Below, piece by piece: positions 1-5,982 of a stretch of 9,919 nucleotides of DNA; within the stretch, counting starts at the first letter, position 1; the number at the start of each line of letters is the position of its first letter. Position numbers and translations under genes: made by a program. Origin of the DNA: DAIOFH01 sp036745875 (lineage in GTDB: Bacteria > Planctomycetota > SZUA-567); NCBI GenBank assembly GCA_036745875.1, contig DAIOFH010000141.1, positions 1 to 9,919 of the forward strand, written 5' to 3'. Below the pieces are notes generated by a model, which was not told where the DNA came from, ran no database searches, and saw only the letters and a program-made list of their open reading frames with translations.

Positions 1-52
1 CGAAATCGTCGTCGCCCTTGCCCAGATAACCATAATGCTTGTCTTGAGACAT
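1..52 (-). CDS. Unidentified protein, N-terminal 17 residues only (gene runs off the left edge)
   Basis: A minus-strand reading frame begins with ATG at 50-52 and stays open to the window edge, reading MSQDKHYGYLGKGDDDF. A good Shine-Dalgarno sequence (AAGGAG) lies 8 bases before the ATG. About 230 bases upstream is a near-consensus sigma-70 promoter (288-316), so this is very probably a true gene start. Seventeen hydrophilic residues with three consecutive aspartates do not allow a family assignment; there is no signal peptide or membrane segment in the visible part. Its promoter carries the same dyad as the MATE and symporter promoters, so it is probably co-regulated with them by the divergent TetR protein. 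The role is unknown; given the company it could be an enzyme or transporter of the same pathway, which is inference. Confidence 0.7.
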   Translation of the reverse strand, partial: MSQDKHYGYLGKGDDDF

Positions 53-96
53 CGCTCTCTCTCCTTGAAAAGGATTCCTATTCCTCTTGGGACATT

Positions 97-112
97 GGCG
101 CACTAGTGCGCC
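97..112. repeat. Perfect 16-bp palindrome in the leader of the left-hand gene
   Basis: GGCGCACTAGTGCGCC is its own reverse complement. It lies 45 bases upstream of the start codon of the left-hand minus-strand gene, inside the predicted transcript. As RNA it would form a 6-bp GC-rich stem with a CTAG loop. No T-run follows, so it does not look like an intrinsic terminator. It may be a leader hairpin or a protein-binding site. Confidence 0.5.
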
Positions 113-246
113 TGACTGCACATACCGCAAATGCTTCGGGATATTCGTTCGTCCAACCGCTACGTAAATTTTGAGTATGACAATAAGGTCGAATGTGTGA
201 GACTTGCAGGGATCGAAAGCGTTTTTCAGGTGACTCCAGAAAAAGT

Positions 247-288
247 AAATTGCATTTCGTTGTCCATGGTTCATTGACTACGATTCAA
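247..288 (-). promoter_or_regulatory. Operator copy 1 (dyad at 274-288) with conserved downstream block
   Basis: The 15-bp core on the minus strand is TTGAATCGTAGTCAA, an imperfect dyad (TTGA, seven bases, TCAA). It sits directly against the -10 box. It is followed by a second, similar segment, TGAACCATGGACAAC, and then GAAATGCAATTT. The whole block is nearly identical to the one at the symporter promoter (4791-4834), differing at only a few positions. The proposed ligand is the TetR-family protein encoded next door; this is inference from position and repetition. Confidence 0.7.
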
Positions 289-316
289 TAATACGCAACT
301 CGACTTCAAATGTCAA
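288..316 (-). promoter_or_regulatory. Sigma-70 promoter for the left-hand gene
   Basis: Read on the minus strand, a -35 box TTGACA (311-316) is followed after 17 bases by a -10 box TATTAT (288-293). The transcript would start near 281 and carry a leader of about 230 bases before the ATG at 52. The first base of the adjoining dyad operator (274-288) is shared with the -10 box, so a bound repressor would block RNA polymerase directly. Confidence 0.8.
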
Positions 317-391
317 GAGTAAAATTATGAATATTTTTATTTTATAAAGCGATTTTATACTGAAAAGGCGAAAAATATCACGAATCCGTGC

Positions 392-419
392 TTGACAATG
401 GCGTAAATCGATATACAAT
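392..419 (+). promoter_or_regulatory. Sigma-70 promoter for tetR
   Basis: TTGACA (392-397), a 16-bp spacer and TACAAT (414-419) form a strong promoter on the plus strand, with a start near 426. This lies downstream of the upstream-most ATG-like starts in the frame, so translation must begin further in, at 457 or 493. Confidence 0.75.
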
Positions 420-424
420 GGCTT

Positions 425-439
425 ATGACTCGCGGTCAA
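425..439 (+). promoter_or_regulatory. Operator copy 4, at the tetR transcription start
   Basis: ATGACTCGCGGTCAA is a 15-bp dyad related to the cores at the other three promoters. The longer stretch GACTCGCGGTCAATGA (427-442) matches the corresponding stretch of copy 1 at 13 of 16 positions. It lies about six bases further downstream of the -10 box than the other copies, covering the predicted start site, as expected for autorepression by a TetR protein. Confidence 0.6.
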
Positions 440-456
440 TGAGAAAGGTGGAGATT

Positions 457-1098
457 ATGTACGATAACGGGAATACGGTCACCAAGGTAAAAATGACGAA
501 CAGGCAAATAAGGGCGCAGGATACCAAGCTGAAAATATATAGTGCAGCGTTGGCCGAAATTCAGAAAAAGGGCTATGCCAACGTCGCCATCAGCGATATC
601 ACCGACGCCGCGGGAGTTGCGAAGGGATCGTTCTATACCCACTTCGACTCCAAGGAAAGCATTCTACGGTATACCTACGACCAATTGGACCCTATTTACT
701 TGCAGGCATACAACAAGGTAAAGGACCGCGACTTCCTGACGTCCCTGTGTTTTTTCGTGCGGGCGTCTTATGCGGAACTGGAAAAGCGCGGCAAGGAGGT
801 CCTGAAGGCGTTGACCGCGAATTATTTCGTCAACGAATTTTTGGGCGTCTATATCGACAACAACCGTCAGATTTACAAATGCCTGGACATGATCATTTGC
901 ACGGCAAAAATGAACGGCTTGCTCTCGGATGAAATCCCCACCAAAAAATACGTGAATATCATCATTTCCGCCCTAATCGGCGTCGAAAACTATTGGTGCA
1001 TGCTGGACGACGACATAAGCCTGGCGGACTTCGCGGAAAACAGCGTCCGACTGCTTGCCATGGGAATGATCGACGAGTCCAAGGCGGTGGCGCGGTAA
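457..1098 (+). CDS. TetR/AcrR-family transcriptional repressor
   Basis: This 213-residue protein has the usual TetR length and layout. An N-terminal three-helix DNA-binding domain spans about residues 22-70, with the helix-turn-helix around ISDITDAAGVAKGSFYTHFD, a typical TetR signature. A divergent all-helical ligand and dimer domain follows (about 75-213). I chose ATG 457, preceded by AAAGGTGGAG. ATG 493, preceded by AAGG, is a possible shorter start (201 residues) that would begin just before helix 1. Starts further upstream overlap the promoter at 392-419 and are unlikely. The gene is divergent from the left-hand gene and convergent with the MATE gene. A dyad resembling those at three neighbouring promoters covers its own transcription start, suggesting autoregulation and local control of the transporters. 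The inducing ligand is unknown but may be a substrate of the MATE pump, the symporter or the glycyl radical enzyme. Confidence 0.9.
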   Translation: MYDNGNTVTKVKMTNRQIRAQDTKLKIYSAALAEIQKKGYANVAISDITDAAGVAKGSFYTHFDSKESILRYTYDQLDPIYLQAYNKVKDRDFLTSLCFFVRASYAELEKRGKEVLKALTANYFVNEFLGVYIDNNRQIYKCLDMIICTAKMNGLLSDEIPTKKYVNIIISALIGVENYWCMLDDDISLADFAENSVRLLAMGMIDESKAVAR

Positions 1099-1147
1099 GC
1101 GGGCCGGTCGAGTAGTTAAAAGATCTTTTCGGGAATTGATGTCGAAG

Positions 1148-1186
1148 AATGGATAATGCGGGAAAATCCTCGCATTATCCATTTTG
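1148..1186. terminator. Bidirectional intrinsic terminator between tetR and the MATE gene
   Basis: Arms AATGGATAATGCG (1148-1160) and CGCATTATCCATT (1171-1183) are perfectly complementary over 13 bp around a 10-base loop. On the plus strand the stem runs into TTTT (1182-1185), giving a terminator for tetR. On the minus strand the stem is followed by a weaker T-rich CTTC stretch. The two genes converge on it, and the MATE stop codon is only 8 bases from the stem. Confidence 0.8.
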
Positions 1187-1191
1187 CATTA

Positions 1192-2607
1192 TTACGCCGC
1201 CTTGTCTGGTTTGAAGTCGCATTCACAAGGTTCGGTCTTTTCATCGCCGGCGTTTTCCTTCGTGGTAATTCCCCGTTTCCAACGGCCGGTCATAAAGTAC
1301 ATCACCGTCAATGCGCATCCTACCACCCAACTGACGGGATAAGCGGCGTGCAGCACGCTGCCGCTGAAATATGTCGACAGATACCACGCCAGCGGCACGC
1401 GAATGCCCCAGAACATCAACAGGCTGATATAGGTCGGGGTCTTGACGTCGCCGACGCCGTTCATGATGCCGTTAAGGATATGAATGATCGAGTATATCCA
1501 GTAAAACGGCAGGAGATAGGTAAGGTAGGTGAAACCGGCGTCGATGACCTCGGCATCGGGAGTAAAAAGGCCAAGGAGCGTGCGGGCGAAGAGCAGGGTG
1601 ATGACGGCCGTGAGCACGTTGATGCCGATCGCGGTTTTCAGGAACAGTTTGACCCCCTTGTTCAGGAGTCCCAGGTTGCCCGCGCCGCAGTTCTGTCCCG
1701 CGAAGGTGACGGCGGCTATCCCCAGGCTGGAAATGGGGAGCCAGGTAAAGCCCTCGAGTTTTCCGGCGATGGAATACCCGGCCATGAATGTCGGTCCCAG
1801 GCCGTAGACGAACCGGTAGTAGAACAGGAAGCCCAGAGAGAAAATCGCATGGTTCATCGCGAGCGGCAGGCCGAGTGAAATGATTCTTCCCAGAAGCGCA
1901 CGGTCAAGGTGAAAAGAAAACAAGCGGTAATTCAAGTGCGGGAAATGGCGCTTGATATGCCATATGCTATAGACCCACGAAACAGTCTGCGCCATCACCG
2001 TCGCCACCGCCACGCCGAACACCGACCATTGCATGACCAGCACGAAAAGCAGGTCCAGGACCACGTTCACGAAAAAGGCGACCAGCAGGAACAGGAGGGG
2101 CGAACGGCTGTCGCCAAGCCCGCGCAGTATTCCCGAATTGAGGTTATAGCCGTAGGTGCCGATCAATCCGCCGAAAATAATCAGCAGATAGAGATTCGCG
2201 TATTGCCGCGCGCCTTCCTGGACGTTGATGATCGACAACAGGGGGTCGATCAACGCGAGGGCGCACAATGTGACGGGAATGACGCTGACCAGAAAAAAAC
2301 CGTTTGCCGTGGCGATGACGTTCTTGACCTTGTCCATGTTTCCGCTGCCGAACGTCTGCGATACCATCACTGATACCCCGCTCGCCAGGCCAAGCACCAC
2401 CGCCAGCAATATCAACATAGGGGAATAGCACGCACCTACTGCGGCAAGTGCTTCGGTGTTGACGAAATTCCCGATGATGGCGCTGTCCACTGTATTGTAC
2501 AGGGTCTGGAACAGGCTGCCGACCAGCAGAGGGATCGAAAATGCGATGATCGAGGAGAGAATGTTTCCCTGCGTCATATCAAGCTGTTTGTAGGTGACTT
2601 TTGCCAT
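1192..2607 (-). CDS. MATE-family multidrug/metabolite efflux transporter
   Basis: A 471-residue, strongly hydrophobic protein with about 12 membrane helices arranged as two MatE halves (roughly residues 15-180 and 235-400). The start region, TQGNILSSIIAFSIPLLVG followed by a LYNTVDSAIIGNF segment, is characteristic of bacterial MATE exporters. These use a sodium or proton gradient to expel organic cations, drugs or metabolites across the inner membrane. The C-terminus ends in a short charged tail (CECDFKPDKAA). I take ATG 2605-2607 as start; a TTG four codons upstream is in frame but has no better ribosome site. It is transcribed alone from 2691-2718, whose -10 box abuts a copy of the dyad shared with tetR, so repression by the neighbouring TetR protein is likely. 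TetR-controlled MATE genes are a common arrangement. The cargo cannot be read from sequence. Confidence 0.93.
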   Translation of the reverse strand: MAKVTYKQLDMTQGNILSSIIAFSIPLLVGSLFQTLYNTVDSAIIGNFVNTEALAAVGACYSPMLILLAVVLGLASGVSVMVSQTFGSGNMDKVKNVIATANGFFLVSVIPVTLCALALIDPLLSIINVQEGARQYANLYLLIIFGGLIGTYGYNLNSGILRGLGDSRSPLLFLLVAFFVNVVLDLLFVLVMQWSVFGVAVATVMAQTVSWVYSIWHIKRHFPHLNYRLFSFHLDRALLGRIISLGLPLAMNHAIFSLGFLFYYRFVYGLGPTFMAGYSIAGKLEGFTWLPISSLGIAAVTFAGQNCGAGNLGLLNKGVKLFLKTAIGINVLTAVITLLFARTLLGLFTPDAEVIDAGFTYLTYLLPFYWIYSIIHILNGIMNGVGDVKTPTYISLLMFWGIRVPLAWYLSTYFSGSVLHAAYPVSWVVGCALTVMYFMTGRWKRGITTKENAGDEKTEPCECDFKPDKAA

Positions 2608-2658
2608 GATGGTTCCCAAAAAAACGATTCCGCATTGCAGCGCGGAGTTACCAGAAAT

Positions 2659-2691
2659 TTCACTGTCCGAAATTCAATGACTCAAGTTCAA
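2659..2691 (-). promoter_or_regulatory. Operator copy 3, at the MATE promoter
   Basis: The core on the minus strand, TTGAACTTGAGTCAT (2677-2691), begins at the last base of the -10 box, exactly as in copies 1 and 2. It is followed by TGAATTTCGGACAGTG and GAAATTT, matching the second block of those copies (GGACA or AGACA, then GAAAT). It is the most diverged of the three promoter-abutting copies, but position and pattern are kept. Confidence 0.6.
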
Positions 2692-2718
2692 TTATATGTC
2701 GCTTCCCTGCTTTGTCAA
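2691..2718 (-). promoter_or_regulatory. Sigma-70 promoter for the MATE gene
   Basis: On the minus strand, TTGACA (2713-2718), a 16-bp spacer and a perfect TATAAT (2691-2696) form a very strong promoter. Transcription would start near 2684, leaving a leader of about 77 bases before the ATG at 2607. Confidence 0.8.
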
Positions 2719-2743
2719 TACCTCTTATTTATCGCCGGGAGCG

Positions 2744-2779
2744 AAAAGCCTGTAGGCTTCCCGGAGGACGTCTACAGGC
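2744..2779 (-). terminator. Intrinsic terminator of the symporter unit
   Basis: Read on the minus strand, GCCTGTAG (2772-2779) pairs perfectly with CTACAGGC (2748-2755) across a 16-base interval and is followed by TTTT (2744-2747). It lies about 45 bases after the symporter stop codon and before the MATE promoter, which would isolate the two units. Confidence 0.65.
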
Positions 2780-2823
2780 CATGGTGACTCAATCGACTGC
2801 TTACTGGCGATTTGTCGGAACGT

Positions 2824-4305
2824 TTACCCCAGTGGGTTCCATAGTTTCACCAGTTCCGGATCCGGCCCCTTGAGCGCGTTGCGAATCCAGGTAACGATGA
2901 AGAAGGCGCAGATCGCCCAGATGACCGCCGCGCCCATGCCCCAGTACCAGCTTTGTCCCAGGATTTGCACGTGGAGGATGTAGCCGAACGGGCCGAGGAT
3001 AGACGACGCGATAGCGCCTTCCTTGGAGGAATTTTTCCACAACACGCCGCCGAACAGCGGCATGCACAGGGCGGAGCCGATGCCGCTCATGCCCAGATAT
3101 ATGAAGAGCTGCAGGAAGGACGGGGTCCGTATGAAATTGAACGCCACTACCAGGCAGATGACGACAATCATTGTGACGCGGCTGAAGAAGATTTCCTTCT
3201 GCGGGGTCCTGGTCTTGCTGACCTGGGCGTAGATGTCGCAGCCGACGCTCTGGCCGATGATGAGAAGGATTGAGGCAGCGGTGGAGAGGATGGCGGAGAA
3301 GAAGCCGAGCATCATGATGCCGGACAGCCATGGTGGCAGCAGGGTCGACGCCATGGTTACGGACATATAGTCGCCGGGGGTGTCCGGGTAGAGGATGCGG
3401 CCGGCGAGGCCGACAACGTACATGGTGCTGAACAGCATGAAGGCGCAGAGTGTGATCAGGAGGAAGGTGCCGATCGATTTCCTGCTGACGTTGGGCATGG
3501 CGAGATAGCGCTGGGTCGTGTGTGGCTGCGCGAATTGGATGAAGAACGCATACAGCAGAGCGCCGATGATCCCGTACATCCCCGGAACGGTCGAGCCTGG
3601 TTCAGTCTCGTAGAGCCTCAGGAAGCCTGGATGCGTTTCGGCCAGTTTTTCCTCCATGCCGGAGAAGCCGCCGACCGACCAGACGGAGACGCTGATGAGG
3701 ACGAGGCACAGGACGCACATCAGGCAGCCCTGGTAGAAGTCGGCCCAAGCGACGGAACGCAGGCCGCCCATGTTGACGTAAACCAGGATAACGGCGGACA
3801 TGATAAGCAGCCCGACTTTGAAGGAAATGCCGGTGTAAACTTCAAGGAGGACGGCCGCGCCCTTGAACTGCGCCACCAGCATGAAAAGGTAGCAAAGCGG
3901 GATAAGTATGGACAGCCATAGCTTGAGTCCCGGGCTTTTGAAGCGCGCGCCGATGTAATCGAGGACGGTGACGCTTTTGTATTTTTCCGACTGCAGGCGC
4001 ATCCTGCGGATGATCCACAGGCCGGGGATGGTCAGGCCGGGCAACAGGAACAGCGCGAGCCAATAGTAGGGCCAGCCGATGGTGGACATAAGTCCCGGGT
4101 CGCCGATGAACGACCCGGCGCTGACCGCAGAGGCGCAATAGGACATGCCGAGGACGAGGACGGGCGTGGACCTGCCGGCGAGGAAGAAGTCGACATCGGC
4201 GGTTTCCGATTTCAGGTTATTTTTCCTCGACGCCCAGTAGCCGATCACCAACAGGCCGACGAGGAATATGGCAAAATATATTATCCCGACAGTTTGTACG
4301 CTCAT
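2824..4305 (-). CDS. Sodium:solute symporter (SSS family)
   Basis: A 493-residue integral membrane protein with about 13 predicted helices, the usual SSS length and topology. Family marks include FFLAGRS (residues 40-46), the GGLRSVAWADFYQG loop (180-193) and the small-residue SAILSTAAS segment (337-345), where SSS proteins coordinate sodium. SSS carriers couple sodium entry to uptake of organic solutes such as carboxylates, amino acids, vitamins or sugars. The small family-typical partner gene upstream overlaps it by four bases (ATGA), implying translational coupling. The predicted promoter (4834-4862) carries the shared dyad operator. The substrate cannot be inferred reliably. Its position next to a glycyl radical enzyme operon and under the same local regulator as an exporter suggests it feeds that pathway, but this is inference. 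Confidence 0.93.
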   Translation of the reverse strand: MSVQTVGIIYFAIFLVGLLVIGYWASRKNNLKSETADVDFFLAGRSTPVLVLGMSYCASAVSAGSFIGDPGLMSTIGWPYYWLALFLLPGLTIPGLWIIRRMRLQSEKYKSVTVLDYIGARFKSPGLKLWLSILIPLCYLFMLVAQFKGAAVLLEVYTGISFKVGLLIMSAVILVYVNMGGLRSVAWADFYQGCLMCVLCLVLISVSVWSVGGFSGMEEKLAETHPGFLRLYETEPGSTVPGMYGIIGALLYAFFIQFAQPHTTQRYLAMPNVSRKSIGTFLLITLCAFMLFSTMYVVGLAGRILYPDTPGDYMSVTMASTLLPPWLSGIMMLGFFSAILSTAASILLIIGQSVGCDIYAQVSKTRTPQKEIFFSRVTMIVVICLVVAFNFIRTPSFLQLFIYLGMSGIGSALCMPLFGGVLWKNSSKEGAIASSILGPFGYILHVQILGQSWYWGMGAAVIWAICAFFIVTWIRNALKGPDPELVKLWNPLG

Positions 4306-4487
4306 TTGGATTGGCCCTCACTCTCCGCAGCAAGCTTTTGTTCCCTGTTGTTCAAATACGTGCGGGTCGATTCGAACAATTTTTCATCATAGACGTCATG
4401 CTTCCCATGCATCCATGCAAGGACCCACGCCCCTGAAAATATGAATAAAATGACCTGAAGACCCATCATAATCATCCATATTGGCAT
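4302..4487 (-). CDS. Small membrane accessory protein of the SSS symporter
   Basis: A 61-residue protein, MPIWMIMMGLQVILF at its start, with one hydrophobic helix (about residues 4-26) followed by a charged, probably cytoplasmic tail rich in Glu, Lys and Arg. Small single- or double-helix proteins encoded directly before SSS genes are known as symporter small accessory proteins and are thought to belong to the transporter complex. I chose ATG 4485-4487 because AGGAG sits seven bases before it. The frame extends further upstream, but those residues read like leader sequence. Its stop overlaps the symporter start by four bases. A short reading frame with its own strong ribosome site (4472-4510) overlaps its beginning, which may tune its translation. 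Confidence 0.8.
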   Translation of the reverse strand: MPIWMIMMGLQVILFIFSGAWVLAWMHGKHDVYDEKLFESTRTYLNNREQKLAAESEGQSK

Positions 4488-4510
4488 AGTCGTTCTCCTT
4501 TGCTTTTCAT
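4472..4510 (-). CDS. Possible 12-residue leader peptide (uORF) overlapping the accessory gene
   Basis: GGAGG (4518-4522) lies seven bases before ATG 4508-4510, as good a ribosome site as that of any gene here. The frame reads MKSKGERLCQYG and stops at 4472-4474, 15 bases inside the accessory gene, in a different frame. Ribosomes that start here would terminate just past the accessory start codon, allowing coupling or interference. The peptide shows no run of a single amino acid typical of attenuation. It may be fortuitous. Confidence 0.4.
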   Translation of the reverse strand: MKSKGERLCQYG

Positions 4511-4544
4511 CACATCTCCTCCAAAAAATCACAATAATTACCCA

Positions 4545-4563
4545 GGCAGAACAGTGTTCTGCC
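4545..4563. repeat. Perfect 19-bp palindrome in the symporter leader
   Basis: GGCAGAACA, one G, then TGTTCTGCC: nine-base arms with a single central base. It lies about 60 bases upstream of the accessory start codon inside the predicted leader. Such tight symmetry suits a dimeric DNA-binding protein. As RNA it could form a 7-bp stem with a CACTG loop; a TTTTTT run follows only after 16 further bases, so it is not a standard terminator. Confidence 0.5.
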
Positions 4564-4596
4564 GCGACTGAATCCACGATGCGGTTTAGACGGTAG

Positions 4597-4696
4597 TATT
4601 GGGCCCGAGACCCATAATGTTACTTGCTGGAATGTGGAAAGGCTGATTCTTGTGATAGAGCATAATGAAGTAACATTATGGGTCTCGGACTCAATA
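4597..4696. repeat. 100-bp element with 29-bp near-perfect inverted ends (MITE-like or leader hairpin)
   Basis: The arms 4597-4625 and 4668-4696 are complementary at 27 of 29 positions, including a perfect 19-bp run containing GAGACCCATAATGTTACTT, around a 42-base interior. No gene is inside and I see no clear target-site duplication at the edges. The shape fits a miniature inverted-repeat element or the joined ends of an insertion sequence. It sits in the predicted symporter leader, where the transcript would fold into a very stable hairpin about 110 bases before the accessory gene. The interior end also holds a short alternative dyad, CATAATG (4661-4667) with CATTATG (4674-4680), that competes with the long stem. 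Confidence 0.7.
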
Positions 4697-4790
4697 TTTA
4701 TTGATATTTATTAGAGTATAAAAATCACGATAAATTCTATGGCGTACGGTTTATTTGAAGATTATAGGTATTCGCAACGCTAGAGGGAAA

Positions 4791-4834
4791 ATAAATTGCA
4801 TTTCAGTGTCTATGATTCGTTGACTATGATTCAA
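4791..4834 (-). promoter_or_regulatory. Operator copy 2, at the symporter promoter
   Basis: Core TTGAATCATAGTCAA on the minus strand (4820-4834) abuts the -10 box. It is followed by CGAATCATAGACACT, which repeats most of the core in the same direction, and by GAAATGCAATTT. The tandem arrangement (GAATCATAG twice, 14-16 bp apart) suggests two dimers could bind side by side. The block is almost the same as copy 1 at 247-288. Confidence 0.7.
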
Positions 4835-4862
4835 TTATATATCATAAAAATGTCGTTGTCAA
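4834..4862 (-). promoter_or_regulatory. Consensus sigma-70 promoter for the accessory/symporter unit
   Basis: On the minus strand, TTGACA (4857-4862), exactly 17 bases, then TATAAT (4834-4839): a perfect textbook promoter. Transcription would start near 4827, giving a leader of about 340 bases before the accessory gene ATG at 4487. This leader contains the long inverted repeat, the 19-bp palindrome and the possible uORF. Such a strong promoter needs a repressor to be off, in keeping with the adjoining operator. Confidence 0.85.
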
Positions 4863-4951
4863 TAGATAAATCTCTATAAAATAAGAAAATAATATGATTT
4901 TTTAGATTGTTTTTAAACACAGTGAGGTTTTGAGAGAATGTGAAATATACA

Positions 4952-4966
4952 TTGACCTTTAGTCAA
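4952..4966 (-). promoter_or_regulatory. Operator copy 5, solitary, upstream of the symporter promoter
   Basis: TTGACTAAAGGTCAA on the minus strand has the most symmetrical arms of the set (TTGAC and GTCAA perfect around TAAAG). It is again preceded by TATAAT (4966-4971), in the same register as in copies 1 to 3. However, I see no -35 box at the right distance. It lies about 90 bases upstream of the real symporter promoter and could be an auxiliary site. Confidence 0.4.
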
Positions 4967-5007
4967 TTATAGAAGAGGGTGATGTGTTTGTTTTGTGGCA
5001 AATTAGT

Positions 5008-5943
5008 CTATATCGCCTTGCCTGAAATCTTTACCGGAAATGAAAATTCCATGGATTTCAGAAAGGCTACTTTTCCGTAGACGTCATCATAGGTCATCGT
5101 AGGCAGGTCGCCCAGTGGATAGGAGCGGCCTATGTACTCGTAGGTTGCCTGGCCGAGCCTGTGGTACGGCAAGAATTCCAACTCGCCGCAGGAAGCGAGA
5201 CTCTGGCAGAAGTCCGCCGTCTCCCGGATGTTATCGTGACTGTCGTTGATTTCCCAAACCAACGGAACTCGAACGTGAAGGGCGGAGGGCTTGCATGCCT
5301 GGGCTGCTTTTGCCGTGTTTTCGCGGATGGTCGTATTGTCGACCCCGGTCCATTGTTTGTGTAAAATGGGATCCAACAGCTTGATATCCACATAAAATTC
5401 ATCGAGATACGGCAACAGCATTTCTATGTTCTTGAAATTTCCGAACATGCTGAGTTCCGCCATGGTATGGATTCCCGAATCCTTACATGCTTTAAGAAGG
5501 TCGCGGGCGAATTCCGGCTGGCAAAGAACGTCGCCGCCGCTGAGCGTTACACCACCGCCCGAGTGGTAGTAGAAAATTTCGTCCTTGTGAATTTCCTTCA
5601 TTACCTGCTTTACCGTCATTTGTCTGCCATACACACCCAGTGCGCCGGAAGGGCAAAGTTCCGCGCAGGCTGCGCAGTTTACGCATTTATCCCTGTCCAG
5701 CACGACCTTACCGGAGTTTTCATCCATCGACAAAGCTTGGCGCAGGCAAATCTCGACGCATTTTCCGCAGGAAATGCATTTGAACGACCGGTAATACAGC
5801 TCTTCCGTCATCTTCAGCGATTCCGGCGTGGAACACCATTGGCACTTCAGGGGACAGCCCTTGAAAAAGACAACCGTCCGCAATCCGGCTCCGTCGTTTG
5901 GAGATATCTTCTCGATTCTCAGGATGTGCGCGGTTTTGCTCAT
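5008..5943 (-). CDS. Glycyl radical enzyme activating enzyme (radical SAM)
   Basis: A 311-residue radical-SAM activase that would generate the glycyl radical on the enzyme encoded just upstream. The SAM-cluster cysteines form the CX3CX2C motif at C30, C34 and C37. Between this and the SAM domain is a ferredoxin-like insert with two CX2CX2CX3C sets (C56, C59, C62, C66 and C87, C90, C93, C97), so up to three 4Fe-4S clusters. This is the long, class II type of activase, unlike the short pyruvate formate-lyase activase. A GGGVTLSGGD loop (129-138) binds SAM; the family often has SGGEP there, here SGGDV. The YVDIKLLDPILHKQWTG region (184-200) is also family-typical. AAGGA lies eight bases before the ATG. 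It follows the GRE gene by about 96 bp across a stable hairpin, and no clear terminator follows its stop. Confidence 0.94.
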   Translation of the reverse strand: MSKTAHILRIEKISPNDGAGLRTVVFFKGCPLKCQWCSTPESLKMTEELYYRSFKCISCGKCVEICLRQALSMDENSGKVVLDRDKCVNCAACAELCPSGALGVYGRQMTVKQVMKEIHKDEIFYYHSGGGVTLSGGDVLCQPEFARDLLKACKDSGIHTMAELSMFGNFKNIEMLLPYLDEFYVDIKLLDPILHKQWTGVDNTTIRENTAKAAQACKPSALHVRVPLVWEINDSHDNIRETADFCQSLASCGELEFLPYHRLGQATYEYIGRSYPLGDLPTMTYDDVYGKVAFLKSMEFSFPVKISGKAI

Positions 5944-5982
5944 GGGACGCGTCCTTGAAGGGAATTGGTTATGGTTGTAACA

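Noticed and set aside
388..456. Upstream extension of the tetR reading frame
   Set aside because: It overlaps the -35 and -10 boxes at 392-419, so a start at 388 would precede the likely transcription start. ATG 457 or 493 fits better.
1156..1878. Plus-strand open frame opposite the MATE gene
   Set aside because: It starts inside the shared terminator hairpin, gives a low-complexity charged translation and overlaps a clear membrane transporter on the other strand.
2605..2619. TTG start for the MATE gene four codons upstream
   Set aside because: It has no better ribosome site than the ATG at 2605-2607, and ATG gives a normal MATE N-terminus.
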